Assembly (NCBI GenBank): GCA_019828545.1
Contig: JACVRA010000210.1
Location: forward strand, 496,531 to 560,530
Origin: Paracamarosporium sp. OC-R06-R3
Lineage: Eukaryota; Ascomycota; Dothideomycetes; Pleosporales; Didymosphaeriaceae
DNA: 64,000 bases
Direction of reading: 5' to 3'
Part shown: one piece after another, positions 47,544-58,694 of the stretch
Layout: each line of letters starts with the position of its first letter
Numbering within the stretch: the stretch's first letter is position 1
Notes under the pieces: generated by a model
Told to the model about the DNA's origin: nothing
The model's database searches: none
What the model saw: only the letters and a program-made list of their open reading frames with translations
Program-made: the position numbers and the translations under genes

Positions 47544-48421
47544 TCAGTACATGGTGAATCCGCCGCTGGCGGATATCGTCTGACCCGAAACCCATCGTGC
47601 ACTGTCGTCTGACAGCCAGGTGACTATTTGGGCGATATCGTCGCTGCAGAAAGTCAGCATATTGCAGACGTACCGAATGTAGCAGCTCCACTGCAAGACT
47701 CACACTGTGCCATGGCGATGCTCGACCGGGGTAGTCTTCAGCTGTATCTCGACGATATCCTTGGGCACGTCGTCGAGCATTTCTGACTTGACCGGACCCG
47801 GTGCAACTGCGTTTACGGTGTGTCCCTTGTGTCCAAGTTCAGCCGCGAGTCCCCGCGTCAAGCCCTCGACAGCAGCTTTGGACGATGAGTACATGGCCAA
47901 CGTTTCGAAACCTTGACGTGCGCCAACCGAGGAGAGGTTGATGATCCTGCCCGGCGCACGCAGGTACGGCACTACGGCTTTGGTCATGAGCAGCGGGGCC
48001 CTGACATTGACGTCGAAGATGGCGGCGAAGTCGTCGGGGGTCGTCTCTTGCAGAGACCTTCCGAAAAGAACTCCGGCATTGTTGACGAGGATGTCGATGT
48101 TGGGACCAAAAGCATCCACCGTGGCCTTGACGATGCGGTCGGGTGCGTCGACGTCTCGCAGATCGGCCTGCACGACTATGGCTCTGCTGCCGTTGTTGAG
48201 TTTCTCTATCTGGGAAGCCACGTCCTTGGCGCCTGCCTCGCTTCTGGGGGAGGTGAATACGATGGTCACCTGACCGGGGTTAGTCGTTGGTTCCCACTCG
48301 GGGGTGTCAGACGAACTTTGGCGCCCTTTGTAGCCAGCTCGAGGGCAATGCCGGCGCCGATGCCCCGCGACGAGCCGGTGACGATGGCGACCTTGTCCGC
48401 GAGATGAGCTTCAGTGATCAT
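47544..48421 (-). CDS. Short-chain dehydrogenase/reductase (classical SDR)
   Basis: Three exons (48421-48317, 48269-47704, 47643-47544) encode 256 residues, the normal classical SDR size. The cofactor motif is IVTGSSRGIGAGIAL (TGxxxGxG), followed by NNAG in DILVNNAGVLFG, the catalytic Ser in IINLSSVGARQG, and Tyr/Lys in MYSSSKAAVEG. The C-terminus SGQTISASGGFTMY is typical of 3-oxoacyl-ACP reductase-like SDRs. The basic and hydroxylated cofactor region (VFTSPRSEAG) suggests NADP(H) preference. The first intron has an unusual donor (GTTCGT) but a clear CTAAC branch site. Substrate is unknown; the family covers many ketone and alcohol interconversions. Confidence 0.9.
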
Positions 48422-49315
48422 GGCGGATGCAGTTGGTGGCGCTGTGTTGCGTTGTGTTGTACACTCACTCGGCTGCATCACGTCGACTAGATATACATTT
48501 GAGAGTGCTACGTCATGGCTACTGTGTTCGTGCTCGACGACTCTACACTGCAGGGGGGCAAGGCAGGGTGGTCCAACGAGAGGAGGGCCAGGACATCGGA
48601 CATACGAGACTATTCGGAGGACCCGAAGGACGTCGCTCAAGGGACCAGCTCCACCGTCAGGCACCCAAACCACGGGCCCGTGCGCCGCGATTCTCCGGGG
48701 AAGCGACCAGCATGGACGGCGGAGAGCACAGCAGCCCAGGTACCATTGTAGCGCGGCCAGGGCTGGTGTTGCGGCGTGTTGGCTCCCACGAGCAGAGGCT
48801 GGCGTGGGCGGCGTGGGCAGCGCGGCCATTGGCGGCGGGCGGCGAGGGAGCTCGCTAAGGGACCCGGCGCGGCTCTCGGCCAGCACGAACAATCTTCTCG
48901 CACCAACGCTTCGCTCTGCCCTCCACTCCTTGTTTTCTGACTCCAACGCCTCTAACTCTGCCAGCTGCCCTCGGACTCCGGCCCCGTGCCTCCTTCCTGC
49001 TGTTGTATAAAGCGCTGCTAACTGTACAGGCACACTGCCCAACGCGCCTCGTCCGAGCCCCGCGTCTCCGTCCGAGAAGGCCTATATCACCCATTGCACC
49101 ACGTCCTCGACCTCAAACATGGGCGGACTCCCCCTTAACACAGACGGCCCGAGCGATCGTGAACGCAAGGCTGTCCGCGACTCTCCCGAGCGGGGCACCA
49201 AGAGGATAAGTCAGTCGCCCACAGCATGCACGCAGCCTTTGCTCCACCTCTCACCGTAGCACTGCACCCTCCGCGCCCACCGGCATTCAACCTGCTGAGC
49301 ATTCAACCTGCTAAC
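48422..49315. promoter_or_regulatory. Divergent intergenic region with a short uORF upstream of EMG1
   Basis: This spacer holds the promoters of the SDR and EMG1. An ATG at 49119 opens a frame that ends near 49260, before the EMG1 start at 49316. It could be an upstream ORF in the EMG1 leader. A spliced alternative first exon was considered, but no good donor was seen. Confidence 0.45.
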
Positions 49316-50149
49316 ATGGCGCCTCAACCAGGGACGCAGTCGCTGCCCCCGCCCGACCTGCCCAAGCTGGTCGCTGAGCAGCACCAACCCATCCCAAGCA
49401 GCGACAAAGATACCCAGCGCCTCATTGTCGTGCTGTGCAGTGCCACCCTCGAGACGTACAAGGCCTCACACGGCGTTGGTCGTGGCGCTGGCGGCCGCGA
49501 AGACAAGTTCAATCTCCTCAACAGCGATGACCACATCGGCGTCATGCGCAAGATGGGCCGCGACATCAGCGAGGCCCGTCCCGACATCACCCACCAGGTA
49601 AATCGCCGACGATGCAGACGAGTCCCGACGCTTCGGCAGCAAAGCGATGCCCAGTACTAACATGCCCTCCAGTGCCTGCTCACCCTGCTCGACTCGCCCA
49701 TCAACAAGGCGGGCAAGCTGCAGATCTACATCCAGACAGCCCGCGGCGTGCTCATCGAGGTCAACCCCACCGTGCGCATCCCGCGTACCTTTAAGCGCTT
49801 CGCCGGTCTGATGGTCCAGCTGCTACATCGCCACCAGATCCGCTCCACCACTTCTAATGAGAAGCTCATCCAGGTCATCAAGAACCCCATCACCGACCAT
49901 CTCCCACCCAACTGTCGCAAGGTCACCCTCAGCTTCGACTCCGAGGTCGTGCGCGTGAGCGACTATATCCAGGGCCTGCACAGCAACGAGAGCATCGCAG
50001 TCTTTATCGGTGCCATGGCCAAGGGCAGCGACGACTTTGCCGACAGCATCAAGGACGACAGCATTGCCATCAGCCAGTTCAACCTCAGTGCCAGCGTAGC
50101 CTGCAGCAAGTTCTGCCACGCTGCCGAGGATGTCTGGGGAATCATCTAG
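49316..50149 (+). CDS. EMG1: 18S rRNA pseudouridine N1-methyltransferase EMG1/NEP1
   Basis: Two exons (49316-49597, 49673-50149) encode 252 residues, the family's usual size. SPOUT-fold signatures are strong: [120 protein letters not shown] and the knot-forming [20 protein letters not shown]. The enzyme methylates the hypermodified pseudouridine of 18S rRNA in the nucleolus and is needed for small-subunit assembly. A Gly/Ala/Arg insert after ETYKASHGV is slightly longer than in yeast. The start at [10 protein letters not shown] was chosen because the frame upstream of it is low-complexity. Confidence 0.95.
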
Positions 50150-51472
50150 TTGAACAACCACCTAATCTATCTACAGCGGACACGCCGCCACCACTAATCG
50201 CCGATTCGAGGAAGGAAGGGGACGTCAAAAGCATGGGAACCCAGGAGTGATTCAGGTTGCGGGGCGCACTCACGCCGAGATCACAACATCGAAGCGTGGG
50301 CGCAGTCACCGCTGTGTTTTTGAGCGTCTGTCTGAGTTTTCTTTTGCAACAAAACAATACTCCGACTCAACGTCCAAAAAATACTCATAACGAGTCTCGC
50401 GGAGCACTCAACGTGCTCCGCCTCTCCTGTGTTTCTTATGTTTATTCTGCGCAAAGGATATGCGCCAAAAGTAGGTTTGAAGCCACCCAGGAGGGTGTGC
50501 GTGTAATGTCTTGTCTGGTCAAAAGCCGCAGATAGTTGGATAGATAGTGCACAGGCTGAATCGACGTCAGCCTCGAGGTGCCCCGCAAATGCAATTTGTC
50601 GCACCTTGTCTCGTCACGTTTATGACAACGCGCCTTCAGTCATTGTGCAGTCTCTCGAGGTCCTGCTTACGAGACACAGGCGGTGGGGGCGGCAGCGCAT
50701 GCGGCGGGAGAGCAACATGGGCGCTAGGGATGCCTCCAGTTCGTCGTCCTTCTAGTGCTGTCTAAGGAGATCGAAGAAGCACTCCAGCATCACGACCGCC
50801 GACAGCCCCGTCCGATCAATCGGTAGCTGGCCGTTGCATGGCTGTTTACTCCAACGAGGGCACTGGTGGCCCTGGTGGCCCTGGTGCGGTCCTCGGGCTA
50901 GTCGCTCACGTGTCACTTTGGATGCGGTATCCTGCACTGTTGAGATGTCACTTCACTGTACATATTGACATGTGGCGCATACGCATCGACTGCAGGCTGC
51001 AAGATGGGCCAGATGCATCTAGCGTACGGCTCTGCTCGAGTCACGATATGAGGCGGCAGACGCTCGCGGTCCCGGGCCGGGCGAGGATCCAATGCGCTTC
51101 ACTCGCTTGTGCCGCAAATTTAGCTGCAGGCGATGGACATGTGGCAGCACGAGGGCTCGACTTGACCACGGAGTCCTTGAAAGCCAACGACAGCAGTGGG
51201 TCCGACTAAGAACGGCTTTTCCGCAATGGTATCGGACGCCCTGCCAATCCATTCACGATGGATCGAGAGGCTCACACCGCGCATACGCTGGATATAAACC
51301 TCTGGTGTTACCTCTGGCACGCACTGTACCCGCTATCACACCTCCTGTACCACCTCAGCATTTTGCACAAACTCCGCTGTGCTTCAGACACAGCATCCTC
51401 TATATTCTTCTTCTACTGTATACCTAATATCCATTCGTTTCGTCGTCCGTCGTTCCCCCGCCTCCCTGGAAA
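50150..51472. other. Intergenic region EMG1 to VOC-domain gene
   Basis: About 1.3 kb without a recognised gene. A short imperfect tandem (GGTGGCCCT twice) lies near 50866-50883. The sequence just before 51473 is pyrimidine-rich, as expected for a fungal leader. Confidence 0.45.
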
Positions 51473-53637
51473 ATGCCTGTCTCCCACATCGGTCTTACTG
51501 TCTCGCACCTACCAACTTCATGTTCATTCTTTCTCTCAGCTCTGCAGCCGCTTGGATACCGCTTCATCGGACAGCAAGGTAACCAGATTGGCCTTGGAAT
51601 CTACGACGCCGACTTCTTCCTGTGCCAAGAAACGCCTGGGTAAGGGACCCTTATCGATCGTCAGGAGTCCTCCACTAACAAGACCACAGCGTAAAAGCCG
51701 GTGCAGCGCACATTGCCTTCACCGCTCGTAGCAGGGCTGCTGTTCGGGACTTCTACGCCGCTGCTCTGACCGCTGGCGGTCGGCCTAACGGCGCACCGGC
51801 CTCGCGTAGCGACGATGATGGCCACTTCAACGCTGCAATTCTAGACCTCGACGGCAACAGCATCGAGGTCGTGTTCAGAAATGGACCCGACTACAGGGAT
51901 GACGGCACTGTCATCGAGCATAGTAGAGTCATCACGTGGCGGAGAACGGTGACAGAGAGCTTCCACGACGACAGAAGTGTCGTCAGTAGTCGCTCCACCC
52001 GGTCTTTGTCGAAACAGACATCTGCACCTGCTGCCCCGACAGTTGTCTCCAAGGCACCCTCGGCCGCATCGAAAGCGCCCAGCATCGCACGAAGCGTTTC
52101 CGAACCTGCTGCCGTACCTCAAGCGGCTGCTGCTTCGGAAAGCGGTAACAGCGGCGGTGGAGCCGCGAAGCAGATCATCGGCACTCTCCTCGGAGCAGCG
52201 GCGGGCGCAGCGGTCGCTTACGCAATGGTTGCGAGCGAGCGAGACAGCGCAAAGAAAGAGTCGGAGTTCAACGCATTCAAGACGGCCAAAGCGGCCATGG
52301 CATCGGTGGCCCAGTTTGCTCAGGGCAGCGAACAGCCAAAGCAAACCCAGCAGGACCCACAACCCGTCTACGAGTCCACACCTGTACACCGCAATGTGAG
52401 CGACGCCGATTCTCAGTGTTCTTCACCGCAGGCTCGCAGCGTCCGTGCCATCGAGGCCGCTCCTAGCTACCATGGCCCACTATACTCGAAAGCACCCACG
52501 CAGATCAGCGTGTCCAGGCAATTGGAGTATGCTCCAGCCCAGTCAGTTGCGCCCTCGAGGGTTTCCGAGTATGTGCCGGCTGCCTCCGTAGCACCGTCCA
52601 AGGCAGCGTCGAGAGCTCCAGAACCCAAGGCTATTGAATACGTTCCAGCCGCCTCGGTCGCTCCTTCCAAGGCTCCTTCCAAAGTGCCCTCCAGAGCTCC
52701 TTCCAGAGCGGCCGAGCTTAGGGCTATCGAGTACACCCCAGCTGCTTCGGTGGCACCCTCTAGGACTCAGCTCACCGCTCATCGATCGGTGACGAGCCCT
52801 GAGCTTCCGACGGTAGAGAAGGCTCGAAGTACCGTGTCCAGAGCACAGAGCGCAGCTCCCAGCTCTTTCATCTCAACATTCGTCCCTGATGAGTTCCAGC
52901 GCCGCAATACTGACGGCGGTAGCGTCGCATCGCACCGCTCCAGCAAGTCAAAGGCCAAATCCCACCACACCTCGCATACAAAACATAGTAGTAGTAAAAG
53001 TAGAGCGCATTCCCCGTCGCCCTCTAAAGCGCCCTCGGACGCGCCGTCCAAGGCCCAGTCCAAGGTAGGCTCCATCATGGGCAGCATCCTCGGCCGCGGC
53101 GGCGACGACAAATCCATTGTCAGCAACCCCTTCCGCGACGAGTACGAAATCGAGGAATATACCTCCGACGATGACGACTACACGATCGCTCCTTCGGACA
53201 GCATCTCGCAGGTTTCATCATCGCGCCCTCGCCGCTCGCACCGCTCCTCAAAGGACAAGCACTCTGTTGCCGGCTCCTCGGCCAGCAAGCACAGTCGCTC
53301 CTCCAAGCACTCTTCCAAATCGCACAGATCCAGCCGCTCCTCACAGCACAGCTCGCACTACCACACTGCAGACGAAGAACCTCGCCACAGCGTCGTCAGC
53401 GAGCCTAGCGATACGAGCACCATCAAACCCATCAAGAGCAAGTCGAGGGCCATGGAGCGCAAGGATAGCGCCACCGACTACGACGGCATGTTCGATAGCG
53501 TGCAGTATGGCACTGGGAATGTGCCGGTTAGGGGCATCACGCCGAGCATGGTGAAGGGGAGCCATCCTGAGGAAGGAAAAAGCAAGAGCGTTATGGGGTA
53601 TAAGATGGCGCAAAGGCTGAGGGCTTTTGAGGGGTAG
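51473..53637 (+). CDS. VOC (glyoxalase/dioxygenase-fold) domain protein with long Ser/Ala-rich repeat tail
   Basis: Two exons (51473-51639, 51690-53637) encode 704 residues. Residues ~3-135 form a VOC/glyoxalase-like domain: VSHIGLTVSHLPTSCSFFLS, QPLGYRFIGQQG, GAAHIAFTARSRAAVRDFYA, GHFNAAILDLDGNSIEVVFR. The rest is unusual: a Gly/Ala-rich hydrophobic stretch (KQIIGTLLGAAAGAAVAYAM) near residue 235, then about four degenerate copies of EYVPAASVAPSK (~residues 345-435), then Ser/Lys/His-rich blocks and a conserved-looking end (PVRGITPSMVKGSH, SVMGYKMAQRLRAFEG). Small stand-alone VOC proteins are common in fungi; this tail is several times longer than the domain. The His of AAHIAF and the Glu of NSIEVVF could bind metal. 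Function is unknown. The tail may be a phosphorylated scaffold. Confidence 0.82.
52523..52767 (+). repeat. Coding repeats in the VOC-domain gene tail
   Basis: Four degenerate in-frame copies of a unit translating as E-Y-x-P-A-x-S-V-A-P-S-K/R are visible, separated by short Ala/Pro/Ser-rich spacers. Confidence 0.8.
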
Positions 53638-53705
53638 TAGTGCGGCGCGGGAGCTGCAAGACGGCATTTTTTCTTTCTTTCTCTTCCACTTCGCTTTGCA
53701 ATGAT

Positions 53706-53757
53706 TTGGTTTTGGTTTGGTTTGGTCGGGTCGGGTCGGGTCGGGTCGGGTCGGGTC
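53706..53757 (+). repeat. (TTTGG)n then (TCGGG)n microsatellite
   Basis: A TTTGG pentamer run passes into about six TCGGG pentamers, just downstream of the VOC gene stop, probably in its 3' untranslated region. The G-runs on one strand could form a G-quadruplex. Confidence 0.9.
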
Positions 53758-54179
53758 TTACATTTCTCGTTGCATTTTGGCGCACGGCTTGGGTAAATTC
53801 AGATGGCATGGTTTACGATGAACGATTGACGTGTATGATGATAGATTGGGATATAACATAAAACCGAGAAATGGACATGACAGGGCGTTTTTTGGGGGGT
53901 TTTAAATCGTGTGCTACACTTGCTTTGATGATGCATCCAAATGGTGAGAGAGAGGAATCGTGGCTCCATGGAAGGACTCTGCTGAAAGGGTTCTTTGGCG
54001 GTGTTGCTTGTGCTGGGAAGGAACGAGAGAGAGACAAGGTATAATTGTAGGTATAGGGAAATTGCTTGTTGTATTGTCAGTGTGAACGTGAGTGATCGGG
54101 TTGTGCATAATGACGTCAGGTGTTTCAACCGCACGATTCGCCCGCCGGCTTGCACGAGACTCCCCAGCGCGAGCAGCAC

Positions 54180-54420
54180 AATGGCGCTGTGGTCCAATTT
54201 GCTTGTCAAAGAAGATCTTTTGTGGGGCCTTGGGGCGGTAGGGTCCTTCGTCTTCGCTGAGGTCGTCATGGATTGTGGGGACGTTCTCGAATAGTGCCGG
54301 TGCGTCGGTGGAATCAAGTACGATGGGGTTTGTCCGCGTAGAGCCTTCCTGATCTTGTCGCTCCCGCTTTCTGCATGGTGCTGTGGTGTGATACAACTGT
54401 GCTGGCGTGCTGTGGTTACA
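54180..54420 (-). other. Coding-like stretch without a start codon
   Basis: One minus-strand frame reads with protein-like composition, including RKRERQDQEGS, NPIVLDSTDAPALFENVP, TIHDDLSEDEGPYRPK and APQKIFFDKQIG. It has no ATG and begins after a stop at about 54430. An upstream exon ending at the GTAAGC donor-like site near 54558 was considered but gave no ATG. It may be an internal exon of a small gene, or chance. No family is recognised. Confidence 0.3.
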
Positions 54421-54783
54421 ATGGAATCAGGGCAGGTTCTGCACACGGCTATATCTTAGAAGTAACACTCTAGAAATAATGGGAGATGGTTTATTTTATT
54501 TACATGACGGTTCTAGAAGGTTGCGAAATTGATGGCACAGGGACGTCGGACGTGCTTACCTGGACCAGCACGCGTCGTTAGCGCATCTCGCTTTGGGTGT
54601 GAGTGTGTTATGTTCCCTTCCCTCGATATTCCCTCATCTCTCAATTATACTGCGTTGCCGCGACCATCACGCCAGCAAGCCAACAGTTCAGAGCGTGAGA
54701 GCGTACACAGTGCGGCGTGAACAGTCTCGTCGGCTCTGAATTGGCGGCTGAGAGCCGTATCCAATTGATCACAAGCACTAACC

Positions 54784-56541
54784 ATGACCGACTCAACACC
54801 AGCAGCAGAACCAGCAACGCTTCCAGAACAGCTCAAACTGGACCATTCCGCAGGCCGTTCTTCAGAAACTCAAGTGCGAACTACGGGAAAGTCCTGTGGA
54901 ATTGAGCTTGCAGCTGTCTTTTGCCCATCAGCAATGGAGAATCAGTCATTACTGCTCGATGAATTGAACAACGATGTCCTTGCCATCATTGTGGATTTCT
55001 TGTTTGACATAGACGAGCTTAGTAACCAGTATTACTTCTACATGGGCAACCCAGGACCGTATTTTCGCACACACAGAAGCACTCTTAATCTTTCTATCGT
55101 CAACAAGCGACTCCGCTCTGTATGCATTCAGAAGTTGTTCAGAGACATCTTTAGATGCTCATCGTCAATGGGACAATTGAATCGGCAGCTGAAAGACATT
55201 GAGCTACATCCGCAACTACTTTCGAGCATTAGGTGAGCGCATCAAGAGTGGCGCTGCCGAGCTTACGAATTGATGCGGATTTATTCCTCGCAGTTTGAAG
55301 TTCGCTAGGTCTAATTCTACGCAGGACTTGCGAAATTGTGACATCCTCTCGATACGATTCCACGCTCTGCAAGACGCGCCTCCCGAAGGTCCTAGCAAGG
55401 ATGCCGCATCTCAAAGAGCTGTCGATCACTCGTGAGTTATACTATCGCTCTCGAGAGCTGTTACCCTTAAAACCATGATGCAAAACAATATATTTGGTTT
55501 ATGCATACTGATCTCAACTCCAGATCGCAAGAATGTCGACTTCTCCGCTCTTGATGTGACATTTAACAACGCAAATATCGTTCTTCCTACAGTCACTGGC
55601 TTGCGCATTCAATGCCCCGGAGACTGGGACTTCCTTGTCAATGCGTGTCCCAATACAGAAGTTCTGGTCCTGCATGAAAATCTTGATTGTGAAGATTTGA
55701 TGGAAGCTGTGCAGAACTTGATGAAGCTACGACATTTAGAGCTTTATAGCAAAGCATGGTTTGAGTCGGACATCCAAGATCTCTTCAGATGGGTACCAAA
55801 AATCGAGAGTTTAACTCTCAAGGGTAGTATCGGTGGTGAGTTTGTGGAGGTGAGTATCTTTTGAAAGCGCAAGTGGAGATTGACCACAGTAACCCAATGT
55901 AGGCATGGGCTACTACTTTCGCATCCTTTTCTCGCTGTCAGTGGCTACAAATATGCTCTGCGTATGCCGCATAATGATAACGTCTCTCTATAGTGCGTAC
56001 TCTGGCAATTACCACCGACCCGCTGCAGCTAGATCGTGATTTTGAGGGCGTCCTCTCGGACGACAGCTCAGTGGCTATGAGTATAATCAATTCGCGTCGA
56101 AGCCACGGTGTAAACATAGAGCTAGACAACATGGCATTCGGATATTTCGCAGAAATTCGCTCTTTAGAAACTCTGTACCTCTGGGTGTTTGGCTCGTCAA
56201 CATATCCTTACGCCGTTACGAGGAAAGGAGATGGTAGTCCTGCCTTTGTGCGGAGCAGTATCGGCGATGATGAAGATCGATGGGACAAGTTCCAACAAAC
56301 GCTCGATAAGGATGAATTCCCCCGGACCTTGAGTTTCCCCCGTGAGATCCTCTCACATGACGCGAATTACGACCCTCCAACATACGGAAGGACCACTCCT
56401 GCTGAGATAGAAGAGAGAAAAGCCCGAGTGAGCGCGTACAAGACCTATAAAGATTCTATGCTAACGCTTTCCAAGGACGAGGAGAAGGCCTGGTACACAA
56501 AGCGCTGGACGCGATGGCTGAGCGACAACGGAAACCCATGA
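54784..56541 (+). CDS. F-box-like protein with leucine-rich C-terminal part
   Basis: Five exons (54784-55232, 55325-55431, 55524-55849, 55903-55936, 55994-56541) encode 487 residues. An F-box-like segment lies near residues 50-100 (LLDELNNDVLAIIVDFLFDI, STLNLSIVNKRLRSVCIQKL). The remainder has leucine-rich features typical of fungal F-box proteins: VLARMPHLKELSIT, TGLRIQCPGDWDFLVNACPN, LMKLRHLELYSKAWFES, WVPKIESLTLKGSIGG and RLRTLAITTDPLQLD. F-box proteins link substrates to the SCF ubiquitin ligase; the target here is unknown. An alternative start is the ATG at 54934 (MENQSLLLDELN). Exon 4 is only 34 nt and its donor (GTCAGT) was chosen because it alone restores the frame. Confidence 0.72.
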
Positions 56542-56951
56542 TTGCATCGTAACAATCTCATGTCGCCATACCACTCATGATGCAGTTAGCGGATAACTTG
56601 TTTATTACGACTATTATGGAAGAGCAGAACGGGGAGTGGATAGGAGTCACCGAATCAGTGAGCTAACATGCGATGCTCAATACGGTTACCATATCTTACT
56701 CGCTATGGAATAGAGCGCATCTGTTCAGATACACGGCAGTATGCATCATTACGACGATTTCTACGCAAGGAGAATATGTATTGATTTTGTGGGATGGCGG
56801 TCACAACGGATCAGGGGATTTTCTCATGTGTTCATCAAACAGTTTTGTAAAGTCTTAAATACAGGGATATCTCATACCAAACCCAAGAATGACTAAACCC
56901 CAAACGCCTCGCTAATCTTTTGTTCCCAGTCTGTGCATGCGCGTATTCTCA
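56542..56951. other. Convergent intergenic region
   Basis: The F-box-like gene and the nitrate transporter converge. About 410 AT-rich bases without a supported gene. Confidence 0.45.
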
Positions 56952-58694
56952 TTACCGTCCACCAATTTGCCCCTTCGGCACAGGCCTGATCCAGCTCACG
57001 GCAAGGTTGATTCCGATCGTCATGACCCCAATGATCCAAAACACCTTCCCGTACGCCTTCCCATTGTACCTGAAAATGATCGCAAAGACGATACCACCAA
57101 GATTACCTGCCGCGCCTGTAAAGCCGCTGACAACGCCATTCGCATGCGGGTGCACGTGTGGGACCAAGCCGAAATCCGCGCCGTTCCCTCCTTCAAGGAA
57201 GAACGCCATGCCAGCCACAAGGCCGAACATCGTCGCCTGAGACTTGCTGTCAAGCACGCCGATAACAATGAGGAACACGCCCGTCAGGACGCCATACGTG
57301 TGCAGCACGGCCTTCTTCGCCCACACACTGCCCGCCTTGCGGTACACAAGGTCCGACACGAAGCCGCCTAGCGGGCGCGTCACGCCGTTCAGCAGGCCGA
57401 ACATGGCGGCCCAGTTGCCCGTCTGCTGGAGCCCGAGCGCGGGGAAGTTCTTCATGTAGTAGTTGCCCAGGATAGAGTTGATGGCTAGCTCGGCGCCGAA
57501 GGTGCAGAAGTAGCATGCTGCGGGGACGAGCGTCTGGAGGGAGAATAGCACGCCGAGCATGGCGGTGAGGGAAGGCTTCTGGATGATTTCGCCGCGGGCG
57601 GTGTCGACTTTTTCCAGGGCGGGTTGGTGTGTTTCGACGTCTTTCCACTCTTTGGGTTTGGAAGACAAAGAGGGGGAGGACGAGGTGGTGTCTTTCTCGG
57701 GGAGAGGCGCGTCGGTGATGCTGCCTTGGATGTCGACGGTTGTTACGGAGTGTTGGCGGGGCGGGTCTTCGGTTACGGTGAAGCGCTCGCTCCAGTGTCC
57801 GGTCGGTGTGTCGTCGCAGAGGAGTAGGAGGCATGCAGCGACGAAGACGATTAGGATGCCTGGCACCACGAAGGAGATGCGCCACGCTTTGTGAGGGGCA
57901 ATGTGCTGGCTGTGGACAAGGGAGTTGAACACTGCTGGCATAACGAAGTATGTTATGCCGCCGCCGAGGTTACCCAACCCGCCAGTAAGAGCGTTAGCGG
58001 TACCTGTAGAATCGTTAGTGTTTAGATCTACATAGGTAAGGAAGTAAGAATCTGACATACCGACGACATTCTTATCAAAGAAACCCGTCGTCCATACTTG
58101 GCAAGGGACGAAGCTGCCACCCAAGATACCGATGAAGAAGCGTAGAGCATAGAGACCGCTGGCATTAGTCACACAGCCTGCGAGAAACGTGGGTACAGCG
58201 CCAGCAAGGAGACATCCCGCGAATGTTATACGAGGACCGAAATGGTCGCAGCAGGGTCCAGCGATGAGTCGCACAATCAAGCTAGTATGTTGCGTCAGTC
58301 ATCAGTCTCTTTGCGCGTAGGCGATCGCACTCACGTAGCTGTTAACGCAATGATGTTCGAATTTGCGACTTGGTAACTCTTCATGCCAATGTCGCCAGCA
58401 ATGACATCAGCTAGCAAAGGTGGGAACGCTGTATATCCTTGTCAGCCACATTGCTTCGTGTTATCGAACACATGTAGGCATGGGTACAGTAGGGCTGAGC
58501 AAGGAGATAAGCCGTATGCAGGCTGATGTCAACGTACCGTACCACGACCAGAAGGCGATCATGAAGCCGAACCATGAGAAGAAGAAGACGCGTCCATAGC
58601 GGTCGGAAAATGGGTTCAAGAAAGGAATTGAGCGCGCTTTCTTGTTCAGGGGGTTAACCTCTGGGTGAGCCCAGAGATGTGAGAGTCGGGCCAT
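56952..58694 (-). CDS. crnA: Nitrate/nitrite transporter of the NRT2/CrnA family (MFS)
   Basis: Four exons (58694-58538, 58428-58335, 58281-58061, 58003-56952) encode 507 residues. Both nitrate signatures are present: [20 protein letters not shown] in TM5 and [20 protein letters not shown] in TM11. The substrate arginines are likely those in [17 protein letters not shown] (TM2) and [20 protein letters not shown] (TM8). A large hydrophilic loop (about residues 220-290, Pro/Ser/Thr/Glu-rich) separates the two halves, as in Aspergillus CrnA/NrtA. The protein imports nitrate with protons across the plasma membrane. In several ascomycetes the gene is clustered with nitrate and nitrite reductase genes; neither is in this window. 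Confidence 0.94.
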
